The position numbers and the translations under genes were made by a program. A stretch of DNA of 64,000 bases, from contig JAQWSU010000016.1 of the NCBI GenBank assembly GCA_029243025.1, positions 1 through 64,000 of the forward strand. Direction: 5' to 3'. Positions 18,095-27,166 of this stretch are shown piece by piece. A model generated the notes under the pieces. That model was not told the DNA's origin, did not search any database, and was given only the letters and a program-made list of their open reading frames with translations. Every line of letters begins with the position of its first letter. Position 1 is the stretch's first letter. Origin of the DNA: Pirellulaceae bacterium. Lineage in GTDB: Bacteria; Planctomycetota; Planctomycetia; Pirellulales; Pirellulaceae.

Positions 18095-19990
18095 ATGCGA
18101 TTCAAACAATCCTCTTCTTCGATCAATGGTCATCATGTTTTACCGGCAGAACGATGTCGTTTGTTCATCAAGAGGCGCTTGCGTAAACTGATATCCAATC
18201 GTCAAAACCAATTTTTTTTCTTCCTTGTAACCGTCGTGCTTGTCTCAACCGCCAGTGCTCACGAACAAGACGTAGCATTTCGTCAGCAACTCGCAACTCA
18301 AGGTGTTACTCTTCTGGATCCGGTAAGTCCGACCGACTCAAACCTACACGAGCTCGGCAAGTCGCTGTTCTTCGATCGTGAACTGAGTGGAAATCGAGAT
18401 ACCTCATGTGCATCCTGCCACCATCCATCTCTGGGATCGGGGGACTCACGCCCATTACCTTCCGGCGTAGGCGGTGAGGGACTAGGACCGAATCGCACAC
18501 GCGATAAAAACCGTCAAGTGGTGCCACGCAACGCGCCCGAACTGTTCCAACGAAGTGATTCGAGGTGGACAAGCATGTTTTGGGACAGTCGAATCTCGAA
18601 ACTTGACGGACATCTCACATCACCGGCGGGTGCAAACTTACCGGCAGGGATGGACGATATCCTTTCAGTCCAAGCGATGTTCCCTGTAACTTCCCGTGCT
18701 GAAATGCGTGGAAAGGCCGGAGACTTGGACGTTCACGGCAACGTCAATGAAGTGGGCCTACTTGCCGACAACGATCTGCCCGGCATTTGGGAAAGCCTGA
18801 TCAATCGACTTCTAGAGATCCCAGAGTACAAGCAAGCATTTAAGACCGCATTTCCCACAATTCCGACAGACCAACTTGGATTCGAACACGCAGCAATCGC
18901 GATTGCGACCTACGAAGAACAGTCATTCACCGCGAACGATACAGCTTGGGACCGATACCTGAGTGGCGAAGATAACGCCATCACCGATTCGGCGAAACGC
19001 GGAGCAAGATTCTTTCATGGTGGAAATTGCTCCTCCTGTCATTCAGGAAGTCTGATGACGGATCAGAAGCACCACAACATGGGCGTACCACAACTCGGCC
19101 CCGGTAAAGATCCAATCTCGGAGCTTGATCCTGGCCGTTTTCTCGAGACGGGTGAATCAGAAGACACGTTTGCTTTCCGAACCCCACCTCTACGCAACGT
19201 CGTACTCACCGGCCCGTGGATGCACAACGGCGGATTCAGTAGCCTGGAAGATGTCATTCGTCAAAAATTTGATCCCGACGAATATCTAGCAAACTACGAC
19301 ACAAGTCAGTTGCCAGAAGGGCTACGCGGCACAGTTCAGCTCGACGATGATGTCATCGCCAGCATCTCCAAGCACTTGTCGCCACTCTTGCCAAGTGATC
19401 AGGTCTTGACGGACGATAATCTCCAAGACTTATTGGCATATCTTTTTTCGCTGACGAGTCCATCGATCGATGAACTCGTTCACTCGACTCCCAAATCGGT
19501 CCCCAGTGGATTGGAAGTCGACCGAATTGCATCAGGTGACCTGCAAATAACTTACGATCCTAAAGACGGTCAACTCATCCTGCAGGGCCCAGAAGATTTA
19601 ACAGTCGATGCATTATTTCTCCGTATTAGCGAGAACGAAGAAGGCTTGGTGGCTGGATTCGAGTTCAACCGAGACGGTGCGGAATGGTCCGAGGACCTGG
19701 ATATCGTCTTGAGCAATAAAACTGACTCGCAGTCTTTCATCGATTATCGAACCGAGCCACTATTCCTGTTGGGTGCTGGAGACAGCCTGGATTCGTTATT
19801 ACCGGCAGGGCTATCCAAGTCTGCAATCGACCATCATTTCACAGCCGCCTATCGAATCCATGGTCTACCCATACTCTGGCCGGCCGAAGTCACATTGGTA
19901 CCCGAACCATCCTCAATCACCATGCTCGTCATTGCGTTTGGCATCGTAACCATGCGGCGCCGTGTGGCCCCCTTGAAAACTCGCAAATGA
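18095..19990 (+). CDS. MauG/cytochrome c peroxidase-like di-haem protein with PEP-CTERM anchor
   Basis: Protein of 631 residues with a hydrophobic signal segment around residues 39-55. Two c-type haem motifs mark the di-haem peroxidase (CCP/MauG) family: CASCH at about residues 105-109, after LFFDRELSGNRDTS, and CSSCH near residue 312. Further family stretches include AFRTPPLRNVVLTGPWMHNGG and DVIRQKFDP. Instead of ending after the catalytic domain, the protein continues with a beta-rich domain and a PEP-CTERM sorting signal: VPEPSS, hydrophobic ITMLVIAFGIVTM and basic RRR. This suggests exosortase-dependent processing of a periplasmic or surface oxidase. The start ATG has a GGGGGAAGGG ribosome binding site. 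Peroxidase or MauG-like oxidase activity is inferred. Confidence 0.87.
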   Translation: MRFKQSSSSINGHHVLPAERCRLFIKRRLRKLISNRQNQFFFFLVTVVLVSTASAHEQDVAFRQQLATQGVTLLDPVSPTDSNLHELGKSLFFDRELSGNRDTSCASCHHPSLGSGDSRPLPSGVGGEGLGPNRTRDKNRQVVPRNAPELFQRSDSRWTSMFWDSRISKLDGHLTSPAGANLPAGMDDILSVQAMFPVTSRAEMRGKAGDLDVHGNVNEVGLLADNDLPGIWESLINRLLEIPEYKQAFKTAFPTIPTDQLGFEHAAIAIATYEEQSFTANDTAWDRYLSGEDNAITDSAKRGARFFHGGNCSSCHSGSLMTDQKHHNMGVPQLGPGKDPISELDPGRFLETGESEDTFAFRTPPLRNVVLTGPWMHNGGFSSLEDVIRQKFDPDEYLANYDTSQLPEGLRGTVQLDDDVIASISKHLSPLLPSDQVLTDDNLQDLLAYLFSLTSPSIDELVHSTPKSVPSGLEVDRIASGDLQITYDPKDGQLILQGPEDLTVDALFLRISENEEGLVAGFEFNRDGAEWSEDLDIVLSNKTDSQSFIDYRTEPLFLLGAGDSLDSLLPAGLSKSAIDHHFTAAYRIHGLPILWPAEVTLVPEPSSITMLVIAFGIVTMRRRVAPLKTRK

Positions 19991-20372
19991 GACGATTGGG
20001 TCGAGCACCCTCCCTCATCTCGGTCGAACTCAAGTTGGTGGGGATCAGGCCAAATCTGGCGCGACGTTTCACGCCACGAATGATGGGGCTGCTGAAAAGT
20101 GCAGAGGTCAGAGCGGGTGGCCAAAACAGCGATTCAAATGAACCATTTCCCCTGCTGTTTTTACTTGAGAAGTCGGCATCTGCCCAGGCGGAGTCGAAGG
20201 CAACACTTGTATTTCCGCCCGCCTGCGCCTTGTTGCCTCCCAGCACACCATCTTCGCGCCTCCTTTGGAGTCGGCTGGTAAAATATTTGGCAACTCTTCG
20301 AATCCCCAAAGCGTTCGACGGTTTAGAATGCAACCATGATTCCAACCCGTTCGACAATAGGACAACGAGGGC
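19991..20372. other. Intergenic region, a doubtful coupled ORF
   Basis: A 130-codon forward frame starts with an ATG overlapping the stop of the di-haem gene (ATGA), but its sequence is arginine- and proline-rich at first and resembles no protein I know; reverse frames in the same stretch are equally long. I leave it as probably non-coding. A GACAACGAGG element at the end serves the M48 gene. Confidence 0.35.
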
Positions 20373-21308
20373 ATGGTGAGCAAACTTAGTTATTTCCAGC
20401 CTGCGATCAGGGCAGCCCTTGCAGCAATCGTAGTGATCCAAGCGCCGCAAATCGGTTGGGGGCAAGGTGCTCAAGCGCAAAAGCCACCGCAAATCGCCGA
20501 CCCGCTCCAATTACTCGACCGTTTTTTTGGCGAAGAAGATGATGCGAATCGCCAAGCCATTGCAAACATCAAGATTTCAAGACAAGAAGAAAATCAAGTG
20601 GGCAGAGAGGTGTTGCAAGCCTTCTTAAGACAGATCAAGCAACGGGGCATTTCCATCCGAAATGATGGCCGAGAAGTCGCTTATCTTCAACACCTTGTCA
20701 AGCAACTAAAGCCCTTCATGAAGAATTCGCGTCGCTATCGCAAGATAACTATCTACGTGATTGACACGGACGATACCGATGCGAAAAGCTTTCCTGGCGG
20801 CTCAATTGCAGTCGGCCGCGGACTCATCGATTTCTGCGAAAGTGAAGCTGCCCTGGTCGGAGTACTCGGACATGAACTCTCTCATATCGACAGAGCCCAT
20901 CAATTGCAGATGTTAAAACGATGGAAGTTCGCACAACGATCGTTCACTCAACCATCACTGGAACGGATGATGTCTGCCAGCAACATGATGGCGAGATCGT
21001 TCATGCGCCCCTTTCGACCCCACGAAGAAAGTGAAGCTGACGCAGATGGTGCGAAATGGGCGTGGCAACTCGGTTACGAACCGATGCAACTCGCGCGACT
21101 CTTTCAGCGACTTCAGCAGCGGGATGCGGGCCAAGCGAATTTGAAACCAAGCTTCTTACGCAGCCATCCAATCCACGCTGATCGGTTCCAAGCGATTACC
21201 CAACAGGCAAATCAATTAAAAACCCAGACTCCCGAGGCGAAATACTACGTCGGCATCGAAAACTTGCGTGAACGGATACCGCGTACGAAACGTGAATTTG
21301 ACGAATAG
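20373..21308 (+). CDS. Secreted M48 family metallopeptidase
   Basis: Zinc protease of 311 residues. A signal-like hydrophobic segment covers about residues 10-30. The zinc site is HELSH at residues 167-171, and the third ligand is in EESEADADGAKWAWQLGY near residue 220, the M48 pattern EADxxG. The length and layout match M48 proteins of the BepA/YfgC-like branch, which act on periplasmic or outer-membrane proteins; TPR repeats of BepA are absent. The sequence after the metal site (LARLFQRLQQRD, then SHPIHADRF) is also typical. It stands alone with its own ribosome binding site; the glycine-zipper protein gene follows after 247 bases. Confidence 0.88.
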   Translation: MVSKLSYFQPAIRAALAAIVVIQAPQIGWGQGAQAQKPPQIADPLQLLDRFFGEEDDANRQAIANIKISRQEENQVGREVLQAFLRQIKQRGISIRNDGREVAYLQHLVKQLKPFMKNSRRYRKITIYVIDTDDTDAKSFPGGSIAVGRGLIDFCESEAALVGVLGHELSHIDRAHQLQMLKRWKFAQRSFTQPSLERMMSASNMMARSFMRPFRPHEESEADADGAKWAWQLGYEPMQLARLFQRLQQRDAGQANLKPSFLRSHPIHADRFQAITQQANQLKTQTPEAKYYVGIENLRERIPRTKREFDE

Positions 21309-21555
21309 CCCTCCCAGCCGATTGGCCAAGCGTGGAAACGCGAGTAAAACCGACAGCAAAAAACGGATGAGGCTGGCTCACCACCTCGCTACCAGCCAGA
21401 GATCGGACGAAATCCCAGCAATAACTCGCGTACAGATTCACCGTTTGTCGATAACGGACGATGGGGTCGTCGCGTCGAAAAACGCAAGGGTTTCCCTGAC
21501 GCCACCCCCCAACCGGATGCTGACTCGAAAATGAGCCTGGGAAAGGAGAGCAAGC

Positions 21556-22275
21556 ATGTTGTTTTTTGGTTCTGCTAGCGTGGATTCGAGAGCTGTCATT
21601 TCCGGCTTGGCGATCATCATCCTCTGCAATACAGTCGGCTTGTCCAACGCTCAATATCGCTATGTCCCAGCGCCCGATTACTATCGCAACGATACGCTCG
21701 AAGGAACCGTCGTGGGCGGCGCGTTTGGTGCCATCACGGGGGCGATCATTGGCGGGAAAAAGGATCGAGGTGAAGGTGCGTTGATCGGCGCTGGCGTCGG
21801 CGCTCTGACGGGCAATTTAATCGGCCAAAGTAAAGATCGAGCCGACAGCTATCGGGCGATGAGAGATTCCACTGCCGTCGCCAACGCCAACCAACGTGCA
21901 AACGCAAGGGCGATCACTAACTTTGATTTGATTCGCCTGACACAGGCTGGATTGAGCGACGAGGTGATCATCAGCGCAATCCAGACGCGCGGTACACGAG
22001 TCGACTTAAGCCCCAAGGGGCTGATCGAATTGAAGAAAAACGGAGTAAGCGACCATGTGCTTGTCGCAGCACAAAATCAGTCTCCGGCCGAAAGGATCGT
22101 CACTCCCGCCCCCAACACGATCATTGCAGAACCAGTCCCCAGTGCCGTAATTATCACACCGGGGCGTTATCACCGCCACGGATACTATCGGCACGGATAT
22201 TATCGGCACGGATACTACCACGATGTGCATCGACATCGCCACCACGCGCGAACTCATTTTCACATCGGGTTTTAG
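21556..22275 (+). CDS. Glycine-zipper protein with His/Tyr-rich tail
   Basis: Secreted protein of 239 residues: an N-terminal hydrophobic signal, then a glycine-zipper segment (GGAFGAITGAIIGGKKDRGEG and GALTGNLIGQ) typical of outer-membrane-associated zippers. A middle region around FDLIRLTQAGLSDEVIISAI, repeated in weaker form at LIELKKNGVSDHVLVAA, looks like two short helical repeats. The C-terminus is extreme in composition, with HGYYR repeated three times and then many His (HRHRHHARTH). The His-rich tail could bind metal ions, but no function is known. A strong GGAAAGGAGAG ribosome binding site precedes the ATG. A convergent hairpin separates it from the transglutaminase-like gene. Confidence 0.75.
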   Translation: MLFFGSASVDSRAVISGLAIIILCNTVGLSNAQYRYVPAPDYYRNDTLEGTVVGGAFGAITGAIIGGKKDRGEGALIGAGVGALTGNLIGQSKDRADSYRAMRDSTAVANANQRANARAITNFDLIRLTQAGLSDEVIISAIQTRGTRVDLSPKGLIELKKNGVSDHVLVAAQNQSPAERIVTPAPNTIIAEPVPSAVIITPGRYHRHGYYRHGYYRHGYYHDVHRHRHHARTHFHIGF

Positions 22276-22382
22276 CGTCGATAACCGCCGCGTGCACAAG
22301 CCTCCACTGTAGAGCTGACACACAATTCAAAAAACGGTCCATTCGACTCCATAGGCTCAATTGCGACAGACAAATGTTGCAT

Positions 22383-22410
22383 CAATCGAGGCTGCCAGAA
22401 GCCTCGATTG
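22383..22410. terminator. Hairpin between convergent genes, possible bidirectional terminator
   Basis: CAATCGAGGC and GCCTCGATTG form a perfect 10-base stem with an 8-base loop, exactly against the stop codon of the reverse-strand gene and 108 bases past the forward gene. No T-run follows on either side, so termination may need Rho or be weak. Confidence 0.4.
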
Positions 22411-23277
22411 TCACCAGGAGCGAGCGAGAGGTGATTCGGCCGCTTGCCGAATGAAAATTCGCGTGTTGATCCGCGGCGACCTGCAGTGACCTCGATACTT
22501 GCCGCTCATCAACGCCCAACCCAACGCAGTCTTGGAACACGCGGTTGCGATGTAGGTCTCGTCAACAGGTTGGCCGATTTCCGGATCGAAACCAAGCCAC
22601 CCGCTATCCGGTAAATACAATTCTACCCAGGCCGCCAGGCTTGCTTCCATCTCATCCGCAAAACCGGCTCGATACCCCTGTACCACACGAGCAGGCAAAT
22701 TCATGGCACGTGTCGTTTCAGCAAATGCGACTGCTCCGTCAATGACACTGCCACCTACTCGATCAATCCATTTTTCGGGAATCACTTGTTGATGAGTATT
22801 CTCCTGACTCCAGCAAAAACCGGTTGAAAAACAACTCAACAAATCGCTAATCAGGCCCCCCATGGTTCCGTCGCTTTTGCCTCGAACGTTATCGGCAAGA
22901 TCTTTGATCACTTCCGACGGATAGACTGGCGACGCATAATGAGCCACGCGCTCTGCCTCGGAATCGCGATATTGAAGTGAAAATGGCACGGCTGTGGGTT
23001 GCAGAGACGCCGCTTGATTTTCTCGCCATACTTCGACGCAAGACGTCGAAGTCACCGAAACGACTGAGCTAATCTCAGAAAAGACGATCTTCCAGCACGC
23101 ATTACCATCCACATCCTGCTGCAGAAACAGCTCGCCGATTTCCGGTTGCAAATGAAGCCTCACTTCATGGATCCGAACGCCCAAACGACTTTGCGGATGT
23201 AACCGCAGAATCGACGGTTCACAGAATACGGGACTGTCAAATTTAAGACGATGGTGATGCTTGATGTAAAAAAACAC
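22411..23277 (-). CDS. Transglutaminase-fold protein lacking the catalytic Cys and His
   Basis: The protein follows the bacterial transglutaminase-like layout: an N-terminal beta domain starting YIKHHHRLKFDSPV and a core with MNLPARVVQGY and SGWLGFDPEIGQPVDETYI, where intact enzymes have IPARYVSGY and GWVxFDPTxG. The catalytic Cys of GVCRDFA is replaced: here the stretch is GSVIDGA, with Val at about residue 178. The catalytic His of HAWVEV is replaced by Ala (LAAWVEL, about residue 215). The Asp of FDP remains. The protein is therefore probably inactive as protease or transglutaminase and may bind ligands instead. I start at GTG 23277; a TTG at 23295 is also possible. No signal peptide. The frame is otherwise intact. 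Confidence 0.72.
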   Translation of the reverse strand: MFFYIKHHHRLKFDSPVFCEPSILRLHPQSRLGVRIHEVRLHLQPEIGELFLQQDVDGNACWKIVFSEISSVVSVTSTSCVEVWRENQAASLQPTAVPFSLQYRDSEAERVAHYASPVYPSEVIKDLADNVRGKSDGTMGGLISDLLSCFSTGFCWSQENTHQQVIPEKWIDRVGGSVIDGAVAFAETTRAMNLPARVVQGYRAGFADEMEASLAAWVELYLPDSGWLGFDPEIGQPVDETYIATACSKTALGWALMSGKYRGHCRSPRINTRIFIRQAAESPLARSW

Positions 23278-23507
23278 AATTGATCCCGTAGCCAAAAGTA
23301 AAAACAGGACGCAATGCGAGCGGCCAAACCTACAACGCGAACCTACCTATCCGTTCTCATAAACACCCCACCGAGCCAGGCTGGCGGAGAACGTTCACAG
23401 ACCCAACCAAGGCCGAGCAAAAAGTTTTTTCTTGAAAACATCTCTGATTCATTGCCGAACTAAAGAACCTGCTCCAACGAGTGAGGAATTCCGCAGACCG
23501 ACCGTAG

Positions 23508-23813
23508 CAAAGACTGTGCCGGATCGAATCATATAAACTGGAACATCGTTTTGCCCCTGCAGATGCAGCAATAAAAAGAGAACTGGAGACCTATGAGCCG
23601 CTAACCGACTTGCCAACTTTCCAGCAGTTACTGCTGGCTCATCGAGCAGCCCATTTGGCAGCTGGCCAAGTAACTTGTTGACCCCATAGAATAAACAGCT
23701 TCGCTGCTCAAATCGCGACAGACGATGATGGCAAGGTTGAGGCCATCCGTGACGAAATCCAACCTTTCATGAGCGCGAACTGCTACCCAAACTGCCAAGA
23801 ACTCAAAGTTTGA
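23508..23813 (+). pseudogene. Unrecognised protein remnant with an in-frame TGA
   Basis: In one frame the sequence reads like a soluble helical protein: YKLEHRFAPADAAIKRELE, then LPTFQQLLLAHRAAHLAAGQ, a TGA at 23679-23681, then NSFAAQIATDDDGKVEAIRD and QPFMSANCYPNCQELKV with a stop at 23811. The frame begins right after a TAG and has no start codon in front. The two parts are in the same frame, so a single nonsense change would explain the break. I cannot name the family. Confidence 0.33.
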
Positions 23814-24131
23814 TCCACTGATTCGATCACTCCAGACACAGTCGATCGAGGTGATCGGGTCCCGCAATCTTTGGCGTGTTGATCAACTGTTCTGAAAACT
23901 CAACGCGTGGAGCAAACGAGACGTTTTTCGTACCCTTTGACTTGACAAAGCCTTGCGTGGAAAAACGTAAACTTACCATTTCAAGGGACGGGGAGTTTCT
24001 GACACACGCCGATCTGGCACAGGAACAGAACCGCAACTGATTGCCGCATCAAACTCAGCTCAATCCAAACAGCTGGGTACAGAATAAGCTATGTTTTGAC
24101 AGCGGGTGTCTTTCATGAGTGAGGAAACGTT
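23814..24131. other. Intergenic, nothing firm
   Basis: Between the remnant and the small zinc-ribbon gene. A short reverse frame ends in sequence that looks protein-like (SEQLINTPKIAGPDHLD) but has no recognisable domain. TTGACA occurs at 23942 and 24096 without a convincing -10 partner. Confidence 0.3.
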
Positions 24132-24308
24132 ATGGCTTATTGTGCTCGATGTCGTCGCTGGGTAGAGGTCGAGTTTGCTGACTTCTTGCGGCGAACATTT
24201 TGGTGCAACCACTGTCAACAGGTTACAAAAGTATCTCTTTGCAAAGTCCCATGCTGGGTACTGGGTGCAATCATTGTGATGGCCATTCGGACGATTTACT
24301 ACACCTGA
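24132..24308 (+). CDS. 58-residue zinc-ribbon membrane protein
   Basis: Small gene found by direct reading. The ATG is preceded by GAGTGAGGAAACG, a good ribosome binding site. The protein begins MAYCARCRRWVEVEF and continues to FWCNHCQQVTKV: two CxxC pairs 17 residues apart that fit a zinc ribbon. From about residue 37 comes a hydrophobic segment (VPCWVLGAIIVMAIR) that would span the membrane once, and the protein ends TIYYT. There is no family name I can give. The layout of N-terminal zinc ribbon plus one membrane helix is common in small bacterial membrane proteins of unknown function. It faces the 3' end of the phosphonate gene cluster, 45 bases away. Confidence 0.6.
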   Translation: MAYCARCRRWVEVEFADFLRRTFWCNHCQQVTKVSLCKVPCWVLGAIIVMAIRTIYYT

Positions 24309-24353
24309 TCCAGGCCACCGAAGCCGATCAAGAAGCGGCACCCCAATGCTTGT

Positions 24354-25616
24354 TCAGCGATCCGATTGTTCAGCTAAATTCGTGTAGGTACGACCTTTTG
24401 AGAGACTGTAGTAATTCGCGCAGGCTTTTCGGGCCTGGTCGGTAATCCATTTGGAATCTCGACCGTAATCGCCAAACCGATCGGGCCGAAGTGCAGTCAG
24501 ATCTTGCCCGGGATCACCTTCGATAATCCAGCGACTCAACCAACGCCCCACCGCAGCAGATCCGGCGACTCCCATGGCACCACAGCCGGAGCCCACCCAG
24601 ATTCCCTTCACACTTAAGACGGGTCCCACGACGTACTGACTGTCGGGAGTACAGGTCACCATACCTTGGCGATATTCCTCGATCACTAGATCGGCCAAGC
24701 GTGGAAATAGATCCTCAAGTCGCTGCCGTGCTTCCTCCATTAACTCGAGAGGGGGCTCAATATTTTTCGTGCGGAATCCAGCAGGCTGGGACGAAAGCTG
24801 GATCGCGAGAGGATCGGGATCAAAAAAACCGTAGAGGTAGCCGCCCTTTTCCGGCCGCAAGTAACAGCTTCGATCCGGTATTCGCACGACCGGATGTTCC
24901 GCGGGCATTTCTGGGTCGACAACCGTTCGCGCTTGCTGAAGCCGAATTGGCTGGATGGGCACCGAAAAGGCGGCAAGTTCCGCCACCGCGCGAGTCCAAG
25001 GTCCGGCAGTAATCACTGCAGCAGACGTTTCGATTTCACCTTGATTTGTAAGAACAGCGATTAATTGCTGGTCGCGGATTTCAAATCCTGTGACTTCGGT
25101 ACCAAGTCGTATCTCGGCACCACAATCTTTTGCGGCAGCCGCAAACGCCTTTGCACATTGGACTGATTCCACATATCCGTCGTTTGGCAGATAAATCGCA
25201 CCTTCGATTTGAGATTGATCGATCGACGGCGCGATTTGTGAGATCAAACGGTCGGACGCAAGTCGCACATCGATTCCGAGTTTCGCCGCCTGAGGCATTT
25301 GTGAAACAAAAGCAGCCAACCGTTGCTGATTCAGCGCTAGATGGAGACTACCGGATCGAAAAAAACCGGGGTCATGCCCCGTCTGCTGCTGAAAGTTCGA
25401 AAGCAATTCGAGCGTATAGCCAACTCCCTCAGCCATGAGTCGTGTGCCGCGCAGCTGGCCAACTTGGCCTGCTGCTTGCCGTGTCGTCTCATCGGCCAAC
25501 TCGTGATTGCGTTCCAGCAACAGCACGGATCCCACCTGTCGCGAGCTTGCCAAATGGTAGGCCGTGCTGAGCCCCCAAATCCCACCTCCAATCACCACGA
25601 CATTTTTCGTACCCAT
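24354..25616 (-). CDS. FAD-dependent oxidoreductase (DAO family) of the phosphonate cluster
   Basis: Flavoprotein of 420 residues in the glycine/D-amino-acid oxidase (DAO) fold. The N-terminal dinucleotide-binding motif is VVIGGGIWGLSTAYHLA, followed by an acidic end at LLLERN; the C-terminal FAD-contact region is GIWVGSGCGAMGVAGSAAVG. The family oxidises amines or N-methyl amines. The gene is third in a reverse-strand series after phnA and phnY, 107 bases behind phnY. Related DAO flavoproteins (reported as PbfC/PbfD) occur in phosphonate clusters and oxidise 2-aminoethylphosphonate or its N-methyl form to phosphonoacetaldehyde. No PhnW transaminase is visible here, so the same role is inferred; sarcosine or glycine oxidase-like activity is the main alternative. 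Confidence 0.78.
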   Translation of the reverse strand: MGTKNVVVIGGGIWGLSTAYHLASSRQVGSVLLLERNHELADETTRQAAGQVGQLRGTRLMAEGVGYTLELLSNFQQQTGHDPGFFRSGSLHLALNQQRLAAFVSQMPQAAKLGIDVRLASDRLISQIAPSIDQSQIEGAIYLPNDGYVESVQCAKAFAAAAKDCGAEIRLGTEVTGFEIRDQQLIAVLTNQGEIETSAAVITAGPWTRAVAELAAFSVPIQPIRLQQARTVVDPEMPAEHPVVRIPDRSCYLRPEKGGYLYGFFDPDPLAIQLSSQPAGFRTKNIEPPLELMEEARQRLEDLFPRLADLVIEEYRQGMVTCTPDSQYVVGPVLSVKGIWVGSGCGAMGVAGSAAVGRWLSRWIIEGDPGQDLTALRPDRFGDYGRDSKWITDQARKACANYYSLSKGRTYTNLAEQSDR

Positions 25617-25723
25617 CCAGGGTCCTCCTCATCTTGCCCAAGGTCGCGGTGCGAAGCGAACAGCGACTTACGGTGTACGGCCTTACAGCGACATGACTCG
25701 ATGACAGCTCGGTCCCGAGCATT

Positions 25724-27166
25724 CTACCAGGGCAGCGAAAATGTTTTCACATTGGTCATGAATTTCATGGCTTCGATGACCCCTTCTTTGATGCCCAATC
25801 CCGAATCCTTCAGCCCACCGAACGGCGAGCATTCGATGCGGTAGCCGGGCACCTGATTCACGTTCACGGTGCCGGTGCGAATCCCTTTAATGGCCTTGAT
25901 CGCTTTGCCCATATCCTGCGTGACAACACCGCTTGAAAGCCCAAAGGCGGTCGCATTCGCCAATTCAATCGCATCGTCTAAATTCTTGACCGCCATAATC
26001 GGCGCAAGTGGCCCAAAGGACTCCTGCACGACCATGTCAGCATCACGTGGCACGTCGGCAATCACCGTCGGTTGCAATTGAGCGCCCTGGCGCCCACCAC
26101 CGAGCAGCACTTGAGCTCCGGCTGCAACCGCATCGTCAACCCGTTGTTCGAGCACGATCGCCGCTTGCTCATCAATCACGGTTCCGACTCGCGTCTCACC
26201 ATCCGCCGGATCACCGCACAGGTATTCTTTTGCTCTCTCGACAAAACGGCCTGTAAACTCTTCCAGGATCGCTTCATCAACAAGTAATCGCTTAACAGCT
26301 GTACAACGTTGCCCCGAATTCCGGAAGCAACCTTCGGCGGCCAGAGTCACTGCCAATTCAAGATCCGCATCATCCAGAATCAGCAAGGGTGAATTACCCC
26401 CCAATTCCAAACATAATTTTTTGTAACCAGCCGTCGCTGCAATCTGCTTACCAATCGCAGCACTGCCGGTAAAGCTAACGAGTTCAACACGTTCGTCACG
26501 AATCATCGGTGTAACAAAATCGTCAATTGGCCCTAACATGACGCTCAGCATCGGCCCTGGCAAACCGGCCTCGTAGAGCAATTCAGCAAACTTCACCGCG
26601 GTGAGGGGCGTCTTTTCGGAAGGCTTTAAAATAACGGGAACTCCAGCGGCAATTGCAGGAGCCAGCTTGTGAGCAACTTGATTTAAGGGATGATTAAAGG
26701 GAGTGATCGCAGCCATCAATTGCAACGGCTCGCGGGTGGTGAATATTTTACGAGGCTTGCCCTGCGGTGAAACATCACAAGAAAAAACCTGCCCGTCATC
26801 TTTCAACGCTTCCATCGCGGCAAACTGTAAGACATCTTGCGCACGCCCCACTTCGTAATGCGTCTCTCGCATACACAAACCCGATTCAAGTCGAATAAGG
26901 TCAGCAAATTCACCAGCCCGTTCTTTCAACAGACGTCGGGCCTGATCGAGAATCTCCGATCGCTGGTAACGCGTCAGCTCCGATGAAAAGGAGAGCATCG
27001 CACAAATGGCTTCCTCCAAATGCTGCTGAGCAAGCATGGGGATGTCACCCACCAGACTGCCGTCGTAGGGGTTGTGCACCTCAAGCTTTGAATCACTCTG
27101 AACGGCTTTGCCTGCCACATACGCGGGAACCGACAAGAAAGAACTGGGGGATCTGACATTGCTCAT
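25724..27166 (-). CDS. phnY: Phosphonoacetaldehyde dehydrogenase
   Basis: Aldehyde dehydrogenase of 480 residues that would oxidise phosphonoacetaldehyde to phosphonoacetate with NAD(+). It closely follows the PhnY pattern: LEVHNPYDGSLVGDIP near the N-terminus, GQVFSCDVSPQGKPRKIFTT around residues 125-144, AITPFNHPLNQVAHK, the general base Glu in LELGG (about 254), the catalytic Cys in NSGQRCTAVKR (288) and NVKTFSLPW at the end. These stretches match characterised PhnY more than ordinary aldehyde dehydrogenases. Its start overlaps the phnA stop by four bases (ATGA), so translation is coupled. Substrate assignment comes from sequence pattern plus the phnA neighbour. Confidence 0.9.
   Translation of the reverse strand: MSNVRSPSSFLSVPAYVAGKAVQSDSKLEVHNPYDGSLVGDIPMLAQQHLEEAICAMLSFSSELTRYQRSEILDQARRLLKERAGEFADLIRLESGLCMRETHYEVGRAQDVLQFAAMEALKDDGQVFSCDVSPQGKPRKIFTTREPLQLMAAITPFNHPLNQVAHKLAPAIAAGVPVILKPSEKTPLTAVKFAELLYEAGLPGPMLSVMLGPIDDFVTPMIRDERVELVSFTGSAAIGKQIAATAGYKKLCLELGGNSPLLILDDADLELAVTLAAEGCFRNSGQRCTAVKRLLVDEAILEEFTGRFVERAKEYLCGDPADGETRVGTVIDEQAAIVLEQRVDDAVAAGAQVLLGGGRQGAQLQPTVIADVPRDADMVVQESFGPLAPIMAVKNLDDAIELANATAFGLSSGVVTQDMGKAIKAIKGIRTGTVNVNQVPGYRIECSPFGGLKDSGLGIKEGVIEAMKFMTNVKTFSLPW

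Noticed and set aside
19987-20379. Forward 130-codon frame coupled to the di-haem gene by ATGA
   Set aside because: Composition is Arg/Pro/Ser-rich, several equally long frames occupy the reverse strand, and no domain was recognised.
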